A stretch of DNA of 64,000 nucleotides from Anaerolineae bacterium. GTDB lineage: Bacteria > Chloroflexota > Anaerolineae > UBA4142 > SHND01. Below, one piece after another: positions 17,394-25,585 of this stretch (position 1 is the stretch's first letter; each line of letters opens with the position of its first letter). Below the pieces are notes generated by a model, which saw only the letters and a program-made list of their open reading frames with translations, was not told the DNA's origin and searched no databases. Location of the stretch: positions 1 through 64,000 of the forward strand of contig JADZCJ010000089.1 in assembly GCA_020851635.1 (NCBI GenBank). The letters are read 5' to 3'. Both the position numbers and the translations under genes were made by a program.

Positions 17394-18776
17394 TCAGAAC
17401 CGAATCGTCACGTTGCGCCAGAGCGTCAGCGGCGCTCTGCCGTCACGGAAATAAATGACCGCACGGAGTGTATAGGTCCCGTTGTTTTTAATGGCTGAAC
17501 CGTCCGACCAACGATAGCCCTCCCCCGCAAAGTTCAAGGGATTGCAGGTCTCGTTTCCCCCAAAGGCGCAAAAGCGCGGCGAAACTTCGCTTCTGAAATG
17601 GACGCGGGCGCCGAATTGGTCAAAGACGGACATTTCCACGTGGTCAATGTTGTTGCCATCCACGCCGCCGCCACCCGCCAGCGTGCGAAACACCAGCGCG
17701 CCCGTCACCTGACTCACATCCTGTGAGCCGTTCGCCAGAATCGCAAAGTTGCCCGATGGAGGATTCGGCTGCGGCGGGTTGGGCTGGGGCGGGTTGGGCA
17801 ACAGTCCGATGGGACGCACGGCGGCGGCGCGCGAAGCGGCGCCCACCAGCCGGTCACCGCTGTATGCCAGAGCGCGGAAAATATACATGGTCCGCTGTAT
17901 CGGTTCTCCGCCGGGCCAGCGGTCGTTGTTTGTCCTGAAATCCCATAATTTGCACTGGGTATTTGCGCCGTCATCGCCAAACGCGCAATAGGGCGCATTC
18001 GACTCGTCTTTTTGATAGACGATCCTGCCGTCGGGGGCGAGGATAAACATCGAGACGCGGGTGATTCGCTGGTCATTATCGAAAAAGATCTCGTTCTCGA
18101 ACTCGAGGGCATCCACATACTCGCGGCGGTCGCCGTTGCTCTCGGGACCAACATCAATGTCCATAGAGACATGCTGCTGCTCGCCCGACAGGTCGAGCCA
18201 GAACGCTTCTTCGGCGATACAGACTTTGTCTTGCGTCGCGTTCCATCCCACCGCGCGCGCAAAATAGACGTCCTCGGCGGCCGGGCTGCCCTGGGGCCAG
18301 CGATAGCCCCGCTGCGCAAAATCCCACGTCCGACAGCTGCCCTCCGCATCCTCTTGAAAATAGCAATACGGATAGTTGTTTTCGCGGTGCGAATCAACCA
18401 ATCGCCCGAACCGATCAAACACATACATGTCCACGTGATGGATCCCCTCGCCGTTTCCCGAGTTATCCCCTTCGAGGTTGTCCATCCGCGCGCTGAGGAA
18501 CAGTTCCGTGCCTTCCAGAAAAGTATTCACGCTAGAGTTGCCGGGAAAGCTCGGAAGATAGACGAGCCGGGGAGTCGGCGACGGCGTTGGGGTGAGAGTG
18601 GGTGTGCGACTGGGGGTGGCGGTCGAGAATTGCATTGCCGGCAACTCGCCGGGAGCGTTATTTGACCAGGACGCCGCTTCTGCGGACGAAATAAAGTTAT
18701 AGGGACCGCTCAACCCCGCGAGCGCGATGAGGACAGCGACAAAGAGACCGCATGAAATCGCCAAAGTGGTTCGCAT
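17394..18776 (-). CDS. Secreted protein with three copies of one domain
   Basis: 460 residues with an N-terminal signal peptide or anchor (LAISCGLFVAVLIALAGL), a Ser/Thr/Pro linker (TPTLTPTPSPTP, residues about 55-70), and three related domains of about 110 residues. Each contains a line of the form HVDMYVFDRFGRLV, then YPYCYF with a following Cys (CRTWDFAQRGYRWPQG), then a strand like VYFARAVGWN. Matching lines are VSMFILAPDGRIV/APYCAF/CKLWDFRTNNDRWPGG and VEMSVFDQFGARV/PRFCAF/CNPLNFAGEGYRWSDG. The paired cysteines could form a disulphide in each copy. A Pro/Asn linker separates copies two and three. Fold and function are unknown; an Ig-like or beta-sandwich surface protein is plausible. Confidence 0.75.
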   Translation of the reverse strand: MRTTLAISCGLFVAVLIALAGLSGPYNFISSAEAASWSNNAPGELPAMQFSTATPSRTPTLTPTPSPTPRLVYLPSFPGNSSVNTFLEGTELFLSARMDNLEGDNSGNGEGIHHVDMYVFDRFGRLVDSHRENNYPYCYFQEDAEGSCRTWDFAQRGYRWPQGSPAAEDVYFARAVGWNATQDKVCIAEEAFWLDLSGEQQHVSMDIDVGPESNGDRREYVDALEFENEIFFDNDQRITRVSMFILAPDGRIVYQKDESNAPYCAFGDDGANTQCKLWDFRTNNDRWPGGEPIQRTMYIFRALAYSGDRLVGAASRAAAVRPIGLLPNPPQPNPPQPNPPSGNFAILANGSQDVSQVTGALVFRTLAGGGGVDGNNIDHVEMSVFDQFGARVHFRSEVSPRFCAFGGNETCNPLNFAGEGYRWSDGSAIKNNGTYTLRAVIYFRDGRAPLTLWRNVTIRF

Positions 18777-18922
18777 GATAGCAAGAGGATGTCATAGCGC
18801 GGCAGCAAATCCGCCTTTATTCCGTTCCTGCAACGCTCTGACTGGAACGCACAATACATGCGTCGGGTGGTCACGACCGATAAAAGATAGCAAGTTCAAT
18901 CCGCCCCGGCGGCGGACCCAAA

Positions 18923-20653
18923 TCAAGGACCCCGCGCCTTGACTGCGTCTTGGCGCAAACACGTGCAGTTTCCCGCGAGACGTTCCTGGAGATAGGTGTC
19001 GCTCGCGTTCGCTTGAATGATATTCAAGCAGGAATCGAGCGCGTCTATCGCCCGGGTGAGCGCGTCCTTGAATCCGACCTGATCGTTCTGCATCAAGCGG
19101 GCATAAGAGCGGATAAAGTGCCCGCCGCCGATGGCGAGAGATAACGTCGCCGCGCTGCGCGGGTCCGTTTTTACATCTGTCGAATGGCGAATCGCCTCTA
19201 GCGCGGTCACGCCGGACTGTGCCCGCGTTTCAGCTTGCGCGAACTGACCGCCAAGCAGCTCTTGCTGCGCCAAAGCCAGCTCGGTCGCCTCGCGCGCAGC
19301 TTGGACCCGGCTCTTGAGCAGGGCATCGGCAGCTGCTTGCATCATGTCGCGCGCCTCCGTTTGCAGAGCGATGGCTTGCTCGAGCTGTATGCGCGCTTGC
19401 TCCAGGCGCGCCGGGTCATTCGTGGGCGGCGGCGGCACAGGACACTGAATGGGAAGATTTGGGTCAGGCGGCGACACATTCGCCACACGGCACTGTCCGA
19501 ATGTAGTCGCGTCCGCCGCCGCCATCAGCCGCTGTCCTCGCTGCGAGGCAACTTGACCGAGTCCAAAGATGGCGCGGGCATAGCCGGGCTGAATCCGTTT
19601 CGCCTCGTTGTATGCCGCCTCTGCCGCATCGAGAGCTGCCTGCATTGCCGTGCCGCCGGGGGGCGCGGAAAACACCCGGGCGGCATCCTGTTCGCACTGC
19701 GCCAAAAAGAGCGCCTCTGTCCCCAAGAAATAGAAAAATACTTCTTTGCCCTGCTCGTCGTTCATGGCGTCGAGGTCCGCTTGACCCTGTTTCAATTCCC
19801 GATAGCCCCGGTCAAATTGTCCGACCAGGTCAAAAGAGACGCCGCGTGCCAACCAATAGATGACCTGTCCCAGCGGCTGGAGGAACGTCTCTTTTGCCCC
19901 GATGGTCACCGGATTGGGCAAAGTAATTTTGCGCCCCATTTGCTGACTGCCCGTCAGTTCGGGCACTTCTTGCTGTCCCATCTTTTCATTGATATGGAAC
20001 TGCGGCACAAACGTCAGGGTATCCTGTCCCGGCGACACATTCCCGTAAATGACGACATCCGCCTTGAATTGGTCAACCACCGCTTGCGCGTCGTCGGCAG
20101 TTCGGACCGGGGCGGCAAAGATCCGCTTTTGGAACAGGTGGACCGGCTCAAACCCCGTCGCGATATGCCAAACGACGGGCGGATTATCCGACGCCGCCGC
20201 GCCGAGTTCCATCCCGAGTCTGGATGCGAGCCACTCGCTCAGGTCTCTGCCGTGACTCCCGTTGATGCTGTTGCCCGCCGCATCCTGCTCGGCAAAGTCA
20301 ACGACGGCAATATTCAGTGGGCTTCCGTCCGGCATCTCGCCCGAGACCACCACCCACCAAACGACCACCGCGCCCACCGCCGCGACGACGAGCAGAGCCA
20401 ACAGAAACCGCACCGGAATCACGAGCGAGCCGATATTGAGTTTGGCTTGCAGGATGTTGCGCCCGACGGCGATCTGGTCCACCTGCGCGCCTTCGCCGAT
20501 ATTGACCGTGTTTCTGTCGCCGCCGCGCGGGGTTTTTCCGGCGGCGTCATCCGGTTTGGGCATATCTCGACCCGCATCATTCCCGCGAGTCGTTGGGTTT
20601 TCGGACGACTCGGGAGGCGGCGAGCGTTTGGGGTCATTCGGAGCACCAAACAT
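18923..20653 (-). CDS. Single-pass membrane protein with NLR-like motif and TPR-like ectodomain
   Basis: 576 residues from ATG 20653. Residues 1-44 are a charged Pro-rich tail; 45-67 (GDRNTVNIGEGAQVDQIAVG then RNI) match the N-terminal motif of the NB-ARC protein at 14.4 kb. One transmembrane helix follows at about 79-103 (RFLLALLVVAAVGAVVVWWV). The large domain beyond begins with a TolB/FlgO-like strand pattern (LNIAVVDF, residues about 113-120; VVIYGNV) and continues with helical TPR-like repeats (AAEAAYNEAKRIQPGYARAIFGL). Orientation by the positive-inside rule puts the motif in the cytoplasm and the repeats outside. A role as membrane partner of the NB-ARC protein is inferred only from the motif and proximity. 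Confidence 0.7.
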   Translation of the reverse strand: MFGAPNDPKRSPPPESSENPTTRGNDAGRDMPKPDDAAGKTPRGGDRNTVNIGEGAQVDQIAVGRNILQAKLNIGSLVIPVRFLLALLVVAAVGAVVVWWVVVSGEMPDGSPLNIAVVDFAEQDAAGNSINGSHGRDLSEWLASRLGMELGAAASDNPPVVWHIATGFEPVHLFQKRIFAAPVRTADDAQAVVDQFKADVVIYGNVSPGQDTLTFVPQFHINEKMGQQEVPELTGSQQMGRKITLPNPVTIGAKETFLQPLGQVIYWLARGVSFDLVGQFDRGYRELKQGQADLDAMNDEQGKEVFFYFLGTEALFLAQCEQDAARVFSAPPGGTAMQAALDAAEAAYNEAKRIQPGYARAIFGLGQVASQRGQRLMAAADATTFGQCRVANVSPPDPNLPIQCPVPPPPTNDPARLEQARIQLEQAIALQTEARDMMQAAADALLKSRVQAAREATELALAQQELLGGQFAQAETRAQSGVTALEAIRHSTDVKTDPRSAATLSLAIGGGHFIRSYARLMQNDQVGFKDALTRAIDALDSCLNIIQANASDTYLQERLAGNCTCLRQDAVKARGP

Positions 20654-20781
20654 GGGAGAGCGACCTATCAATCGGACAATTGCCCTTAATGTAGCATACG
20701 CGAGCAACACGTGTCAATGCAAAAATGATACTTGTATCACATCCTCGTGGGGGGCAGGTGGGCGCGCCGACGACATAACCC

Positions 20782-20935
20782 GGGATATGCGCCACAATCT
20801 TGGACGGTAAGGAACGAACGCCGTTTCGTTCCCCGCACAGCACGCGACGGCGAGTAGGGAACGAACACCGTTTCGTTCCCCGCACAGCACGCGACGGCGA
20901 GTAGGGAACGAACGCCGTTTCGTTCCCCCCCGCAA
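20782..20935. repeat. 47-bp hairpin repeat family, three tandem copies (locus B)
   Basis: Hairpins GGAACGAA...TTCGTTCC start at 20811, 20858 and 20905, a period of 47 bp, separated by CGCACAGCACGCGACGGCGA. The left border CACAATCTTGGACGGTAA matches locus A at 8.7 kb. Confidence 0.85.
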
Positions 20936-20972
20936 CCCAAAATAAATCGCACGCCCCATGACCTGACAGCTA

Positions 20973-21000
20973 TTGTCAAGCGACAAAGGAATCGTATAAT
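20973..21000 (+). promoter_or_regulatory. Sigma-70-like promoter
   Basis: TTGTCA at 20973-20978 and TATAAT at 20995-21000 with a 16-bp spacer, 73 bases before the ATG of the membrane protein gene. Confidence 0.6.
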
Positions 21001-21073
21001 CTTGACCAGCCGGTTCATTCATCCCTGCATCGCCCCAAATAGCTCTCTCACATCTTACCCTTGAGGAGTTTGT

Positions 21074-22807
21074 ATGGCTCTGTCATCACCCGCGGTCCAA
21101 AAAGCATTTGCGCGCGCGGCGCGTCCGATTGCGATCATCGGCGCGGTCGGCGGATTTATCGGCGACATTATCCAACCGCTCGGCGACTTTGCCCTCTGGA
21201 TTGCCATTTTGTCCTTTGTCGGTGCCCTGATTGCATTGATTTGGATGATCGTGCTCCGCAAACGCGCCGGGCAGGAGGTCTGGGATACGGTCGCCGCCGG
21301 ACTCTTTGTGTTGTGTATCGGTTCGTTTGTCGTCTTTGCCGTGTGGACGTTTGTGTTTTCGGTGGGACCTCCGCGCGGGTATCTGGCTACAAACGTCGAG
21401 CCGATCGGTGACCTGCAGGCGCAGCTGCTGGGCTTGCAGACCGACGTGACCGAAATCAAAGAGACGACGACACAAACGGCAACGCGCGTGGCAGAGCAAG
21501 GAGACACGCAAAGCGCGCAGGCAACCGCGCAGGCACAGTCGAGCCAGGTGCAAGCCGCGCAAGCGACCGCGCAGGCGCAGTCGAGCCAGGTGCAGGTCGC
21601 GCAGGCGACCACACAGGCGCAGGGCGTTGATATTCAAGCGGCTGCGGCAACCGCGCAAGCCAAAGGGTTTGCCGATTTGCAGTCGCAGTTTGCGGCGCTG
21701 CAGCAGGGGAATATCGTCCCCAAGCCGACGACGCCGCAAGAGTGGTATAGCAATGCGCGGTTGTACCAGCTCAAGGGCGACATGGCAAACGCGATCCAAG
21801 CGTACGAGGGATATTTCCGGTTCGGGCTGAACTTTGTGGACCCGTATATCGAGTACAGCGCGCTGGTTTCTGCATCGGATGGGATTGCGCGGGCGCGCGA
21901 GCGGGTGAATGATTATTACAACGCCGACAAAACAAATCCCACTCTCGATCTGGTTTCGGCGCGCTTGCTGGACTCGCCCGAGGAACGGCTGGCGCGGTAT
22001 ACGGCGATTGCGACACGCGCGCCGCAGTTTGGGCCCGTGTTTTATGAACTGGGGCTGGAATATGACCGCGCGCTCGGCGCGGCTTCGACAGCTGACCTGA
22101 TCCAAAAGCAGGGGGATGCGTACTCGACGCTGCTGGCGCTGGAACAAGAGATCCAGGGGTATACACGCTATTACATTGACAAGAGCCTGGCGGACAAGAA
22201 CCTGGCGAGCGCGCAGCAGCGATTCGACGCGCTGGCACAGGCGCGCAACGTGACCGGGAACGTGGACGCGATCGTATACCAATACAACGACGGGATGCAG
22301 TTTATTGTGCTTTTGTCAGAATCGGGCGTGAAAAAGCTGTTGTTTGATATTGACAATCCCACGCCCACGCGCGACACGGGCATGACATCGCTCGGCGCCA
22401 ACAGCGTGCCGAACGTCAACATTGGCAAGATTCAACTGCCGGTTGGCGAACATACCCTGTATTTACAGTATATTGACGCAAACGACGTGCCGAGCAAGGT
22501 GTTTGAAAAGAAATTTGTGGTGCGTCCCGTGTTTGCGACATTCCAGCAGCAGCCGCTGGATTTTTCCGACAATACGTTTCCCGGAACTTTTTTGGTTGGG
22601 GTTACGGGCGCGCCGCTGGAGACGTTTTATACGTATAAATGGAGCATTGATTCGGACGCGCTGGACAATGAACAGTTGGGGGCTGCCATGACCGGGATTC
22701 AGGTCAAGGGGCTGGAAGCGGGCGAGCACATTCTCTATTTACAGGCAATCACGCAGGATGGAAGCAAGACGTTTGATGTGGAGGAGATACCGTTTACGGT
22801 AAAATAA
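21074..22807 (+). CDS. Membrane-anchored coiled-coil/TPR protein of unknown function
   Basis: 577 residues. Three hydrophobic segments lie within residues 18-95 (RPIAIIGAVGGFIGDII; FALWIAILSFVGALIALIWM; VAAGLFVLCIGSFVVFAVWT). Residues about 113-210 are an Ala/Gln-rich heptad region with tandem copies of QATAQAQSSQVQ. Residues about 215-300 hold TPR-like helices (EWYSNARLYQLKGDMANAIQAYEGYF). The C-terminal 200 residues are beta-rich with two similar lines, LPVGEHTLYLQYIDANDVP and LEAGEHILYLQAITQDGSK, suggesting repeated Ig-like domains. GGAG lies a few bases before the ATG. The last third is partly duplicated at 23533-23565. Function unknown; perhaps a surface or stress sensor. Confidence 0.75.
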   Translation: MALSSPAVQKAFARAARPIAIIGAVGGFIGDIIQPLGDFALWIAILSFVGALIALIWMIVLRKRAGQEVWDTVAAGLFVLCIGSFVVFAVWTFVFSVGPPRGYLATNVEPIGDLQAQLLGLQTDVTEIKETTTQTATRVAEQGDTQSAQATAQAQSSQVQAAQATAQAQSSQVQVAQATTQAQGVDIQAAAATAQAKGFADLQSQFAALQQGNIVPKPTTPQEWYSNARLYQLKGDMANAIQAYEGYFRFGLNFVDPYIEYSALVSASDGIARARERVNDYYNADKTNPTLDLVSARLLDSPEERLARYTAIATRAPQFGPVFYELGLEYDRALGAASTADLIQKQGDAYSTLLALEQEIQGYTRYYIDKSLADKNLASAQQRFDALAQARNVTGNVDAIVYQYNDGMQFIVLLSESGVKKLLFDIDNPTPTRDTGMTSLGANSVPNVNIGKIQLPVGEHTLYLQYIDANDVPSKVFEKKFVVRPVFATFQQQPLDFSDNTFPGTFLVGVTGAPLETFYTYKWSIDSDALDNEQLGAAMTGIQVKGLEAGEHILYLQAITQDGSKTFDVEEIPFTVK

Positions 22808-22840
22808 GAGGCAGGTCACAGCGTTGAGAGCGAGGAAATA

Positions 22841-23176
22841 ATGTTGGTTTTTGAAAGGGAACAAGTGCCGCTGCATGTGGACAAGCACGGAACAGTCCGT
22901 GTCATTGGCTCGCGCGTCACACTGGATACAATCGTAGCATTTTTCGAGCAAGGCGAGTCCCCCGAAGACATCGTGGACGGTTTTCCGACGCTCAAGCTCG
23001 CCGATGTGTATGCGATTGTGAGCTATTATCTCAAGAACAAGAACGCAGTACGTGTTTATCTGCGCGCGCGCGAGAAAAAAGCCAGGGCGATGCGCAAAAA
23101 AGTACAGGCAAATTCCAATTCGCGCGACATGAAAAAGCAGCTGCTCGCTCGCCGCAAAACGATGGTTTCCGGCTGA
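22841..23176 (+). CDS. DUF433 antitoxin
   Basis: 111 residues with a DUF433 helix-turn-helix core: VIGSRVTLDTIVAFFEQGES and PEDIVDGFPTLKLADVYAIV, then a basic tail. DUF433 proteins are antitoxins or autorepressors paired with DUF5615 PIN-like toxins, and the next gene is exactly that, overlapping by one base (TGATG). The antitoxin probably represses its own promoter, but no operator could be named. Confidence 0.88.
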   Translation: MLVFEREQVPLHVDKHGTVRVIGSRVTLDTIVAFFEQGESPEDIVDGFPTLKLADVYAIVSYYLKNKNAVRVYLRAREKKARAMRKKVQANSNSRDMKKQLLARRKTMVSG

Positions 23177-23526
23177 TGATGCGCTTTCTTGCCGATGAGA
23201 ATTTCAATGGCAGAATCATCCGTGGGTTACTCGCAAGAAATCGGTTCCTGGATATTCTCCGCTGGCAAGATATTGGCAGAGAAGGCGAGGTGGACGCGAT
23301 TGTTTTAGAGTGGGCAGCGCAACAAGGGCGAGTCCTTCTCACACATGATCTGGACACAATGGTGGGGTTTGCATATGAGCGCATTCGGGGCGGACTGCCC
23401 ATGCCAGGACTGCTTGCCGTAGATTCCGGCTCCGCATTGCGAACTGTAATAGATGATCTGTTACTTGTGGCCGAGACAGCATATGAGGGCGAATACGAGA
23501 ACCGTGTCATTTTTGTGCCGCTGTAA
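23176..23526 (+). CDS. DUF5615 PIN-like toxin
   Basis: 116 residues. The opening MMRFLADENFNGRIIRGL carries the DEN acidic motif, and VLLTHDLDTMVGFAYERI the second acidic pair of the PIN-like fold, typical of Mut7-C/DUF5615 nuclease toxins. Two consecutive ATGs allow the start at 23176 or 23179. It overlaps the antitoxin stop codon, so the two are translationally coupled. Target is unknown; RNA cleavage is expected from the family. Confidence 0.88.
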   Translation: MMRFLADENFNGRIIRGLLARNRFLDILRWQDIGREGEVDAIVLEWAAQQGRVLLTHDLDTMVGFAYERIRGGLPMPGLLAVDSGSALRTVIDDLLLVAETAYEGEYENRVIFVPL

Positions 23527-23532
23527 GACAGT

Positions 23533-23565
23533 GGCTGCCATGATCGGGATTCAGGTCAAAGGGCT
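23533..23565 (+). repeat. Duplicated fragment of the upstream membrane-protein gene
   Basis: 33 bases (GGCTGCCATG...TCAAAGGGCT) match 22681-22713, inside the 3' end of the 21074 gene, at 31 of 33 positions and in the same orientation. The two copies enclose the toxin-antitoxin pair. Confidence 0.8.
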
Positions 23566-23625
23566 AAAAATTGTCAGCGCTGAGTCGTCAAGAAGAGGAA
23601 CATCTCGAGCAGGAGCTTGTCAACT

Positions 23626-23772
23626 ATGATAAGGAATTCCCTCGAGAGTAACTATACGGCGGATACGGTTGCGTTGGTCCTGCGAATGGAACAGCGCAAA
23701 ATGGGAGAGAATGCAAAGCGTGCCTTTGAGCTTGCGGCAAGCAACAGCTTGCAGGAGATAAAAAAGAGATGA
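23626..23772 (+). CDS. Small hypothetical protein, 48 aa
   Basis: Short frame from ATG 23626 to TGA 23772: starts MIRNSLESNYTADTVALVLR and ends SNSLQEIKKR. Its stop overlaps the next start (ATGA), which supports real coupling. The preceding 70 bases also read as a small fragment in another frame (LSRQEEEHLEQELVNYDKEF), so this could be the broken end of a longer gene, perhaps of antitoxin type (TADTVALVLRMEQRK). No function assigned. Confidence 0.45.
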   Translation: MIRNSLESNYTADTVALVLRMEQRKMGENAKRAFELAASNSLQEIKKR

Positions 23773-23990
23773 GTCTCATCGTAGAAATCAAAACTGCCGA
23801 AGGGCAGACGATTGCATTGTTGACGGTGGATGCCAAGAATTTCAAGACCGGTTCGCGGGGGTATCATGGTCAGGGGAAAATAGACTATGACGGCAAGCGC
23901 TATCAAACACAGGTGCAAATGGTCGAAATCGGAAGCAAGGGGACGCCCTCACCGGCAAAAGAAAAGGACGAACAAGAGAGCGAGGAATGA
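23769..23990 (+). CDS. Small hypothetical protein, 73 aa
   Basis: 73 residues: a beta-rich N-terminal part (SLIVEIKTAEGQTIALLTVD; GYHGQGKIDYDGKRYQTQVQ) and an acidic/basic tail. It overlaps the start of the following lipoprotein gene by four bases (ATGA) and the end of the previous small frame by four bases, so three genes appear translationally coupled. No family recognised; there is no signal peptide. Confidence 0.6.
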   Translation: MSLIVEIKTAEGQTIALLTVDAKNFKTGSRGYHGQGKIDYDGKRYQTQVQMVEIGSKGTPSPAKEKDEQESEE

Positions 23991-24685
23991 AACGTAACCC
24001 AGCCATTTGTACGCGCGGCGCATTGTTGCTCCTTGCATCGTTTTCGCTGCTCGCCGCGTGCTCGTCGCCCAACACGCCGACGTCGACTGTAGTTTCCTCC
24101 GCACCCACCATCATCGTGCCCTTTACGCCAAACCCACAAGACATTCCACTGCCGACGCTGTTACCCACTGTCGAGATCATTGCTTCACCGATTCCGATTA
24201 CGGTTACGCCGGCTGCGAGCGAAATTCCATCCGTCACGTCGGTCGCCGCCACAGCCACGCTTGCGCCGCCGACGCGCGCCCCCGCCACCGCCACGCCCGC
24301 GATCACTGCCACTCCGCTACCCGAGGGCATGCCCAAGGTGCTGGTCTCGGCGATTCGCGTCGAGCCGCCGACGCCGAACCCAAACACGCCCGGGGTCTTT
24401 ATCGTCACGTTCCAAAATGTAAGCGGCGAAAAGTTGGGGTATCGCTGGGCGGTCGAAATTTGGCGCGAGGATGAACGTAAACCGTTCGGATTGACCGCGC
24501 CCGAAAATTCGTCCATGCCTCCCGGCGAGACGATCTTGACCGCGACAGGTTGGGCGCCGCGCGGACAGGGGGAATGTGTGTTTTTCCGCGCCAAACCGGT
24601 CGCGCTGGATGAAGACGATAATCGCACAGATTTTGTCCAGGCGAATGGGATGCCGTTGTGGCTGGAATTTAGCGTCTGTCCGTAG
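23987..24685 (+). CDS. Lipoprotein A of a tandem paralogous pair
   Basis: 232 residues. Signal peptide with lipobox SLLAACSS at about residues 21-28, a Thr/Pro/Ala linker to about 115, then a compact domain of about 115 residues (VFIVTFQNVSGEKLGYRWAV; GECVFFRAKPVALDED; GMPLWLEFSVCP at the end). The layout suggests a beta-sandwich with a C-terminal disulphide. The next gene encodes the same layout and domain. Function unknown. Confidence 0.8.
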   Translation: MKRNPAICTRGALLLLASFSLLAACSSPNTPTSTVVSSAPTIIVPFTPNPQDIPLPTLLPTVEIIASPIPITVTPAASEIPSVTSVAATATLAPPTRAPATATPAITATPLPEGMPKVLVSAIRVEPPTPNPNTPGVFIVTFQNVSGEKLGYRWAVEIWREDERKPFGLTAPENSSMPPGETILTATGWAPRGQGECVFFRAKPVALDEDDNRTDFVQANGMPLWLEFSVCP

Positions 24686-24800
24686 AAAACGCCAAGTTGG
24701 AAATGTGCTGCGCGTATCCGACCCCGATTCCGGGTCGGCAGAAAGAATTTACGAATTTGCCTCGCTTTCCCGGCGCTATATTGACCTCAGAGGAGGAGCC

Positions 24801-25541
24801 ATGCAGAAAATGTTTGTGTCACGCACCTTGATCGCCCTCGGATTGTTTGGAATCATTTTGTTGGGCGTCGCTTGCGGCGGCGACACACCCACTTCGACAC
24901 CCGTCCCGCCAACGACAAATCCGCCGACGGCGCTGCCGCCCGCGCCCACCGCGCCGCCGCTGACGGCTGCGCCTACCGACGTGCCTACCGCGGTCCTGCC
25001 AACCGCCACACCACCTCCCCCTGCGGCAACCGACGTTGTGCCGCAAACAATAGCGCCCACCACCGCCGCATCATCCGCGCCCACAAACACGACCGCAGCA
25101 TCCGCCGGCGCGGCGGCGACAAAACCGGCGGGACGCGCCACAGCAGCTCCGGTCTTGTCGAACGTGGATCGCGGCGCGCTGAATGGGTTGTATGTGAGCA
25201 AATTGCGGTTCGAGCCGGGTTACCCGCGAAATAACGACCCCGTGATGTTTTATGCGACGATCATCAATCAGACGGGCAAAGACCAGCATTACCCCGTGTG
25301 CGTCGAGATTTATCGCCCCGACGCGGCGAAACCTTTTGGCACGAGCAGCTGCGACACGCCAACGATCGTGCCCAACACCAGCGAGGTGTTTGCAGGGTAT
25401 TGGACGGGCACGGGCATCAAAGAATGTATTCCCGTGCGGGCGCGCCCCGTTTTGCGCGAAGAGGGCGAAGGCGAAACGCGCCTGCCATTCACGCGCTTGA
25501 ATGGCGCAGAGCTGTGGATTGATTTCAACGTTTGCCCATAA
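24801..25541 (+). CDS. Lipoprotein B of a tandem paralogous pair
   Basis: 246 residues from ATG 24801, chosen because AGGAGG lies 5 bases before it and the signal peptide (FVSRTLIALGLFGIILLGVACGG) starts there; the frame is open 75 codons further upstream. After a Thr/Pro/Ala linker (to about residue 125) comes a domain homologous to lipoprotein A: VMFYATIINQTGKDQHYPVC, IKECIPVRARPVLREEGE and AELWIDFNVCP. Cysteines match those of A plus one extra pair. Function unknown; probably a surface-exposed duplicate. Confidence 0.82.
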   Translation: MQKMFVSRTLIALGLFGIILLGVACGGDTPTSTPVPPTTNPPTALPPAPTAPPLTAAPTDVPTAVLPTATPPPPAATDVVPQTIAPTTAASSAPTNTTAASAGAAATKPAGRATAAPVLSNVDRGALNGLYVSKLRFEPGYPRNNDPVMFYATIINQTGKDQHYPVCVEIYRPDAAKPFGTSSCDTPTIVPNTSEVFAGYWTGTGIKECIPVRARPVLREEGEGETRLPFTRLNGAELWIDFNVCP

Positions 25542-25547
25542 CATCGT

Positions 25548-25575
25548 GTAGAGACGCAAAATTTTGCGTCTCTAC
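25548..25575. repeat. Perfect 28-bp GTAGAGACGC palindrome
   Basis: GTAGAGACGCAAAA followed directly by its exact complement TTTTGCGTCTCTAC. Sister copies are at 17263-17350. It sits six bases after the lipoprotein B stop and ten bases before the DinB start, so it could form a transcript-end hairpin. Confidence 0.9.
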
Positions 25576-25585
25576 GGTATTCATC

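Larger units (their letters stand above)
20654..21073. other. Intergenic region with hairpin repeats and a promoter
   Basis: 420 bases between divergent genes. Nothing here codes convincingly; overlapping minus-strand frames of 80-100 codons are products of the 47-bp repeat. It holds three tandem repeat copies and a good promoter for the downstream membrane protein. Confidence 0.6.

Noticed and set aside
19235-20689. 484-codon plus-strand frame
   Set aside because: Antisense to the membrane protein with TPR-like domain; composition typical of a high-GC shadow.
20811-20930. CRISPR-like repeat at 47-bp spacing
   Set aside because: The sequence between hairpins is itself repeated, so there are no unique spacers; it is a tandem repeat.
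21086-22282. 398-codon minus-strand frame
   Set aside because: Antisense to the coiled-coil membrane protein; Arg/Leu-rich shadow.
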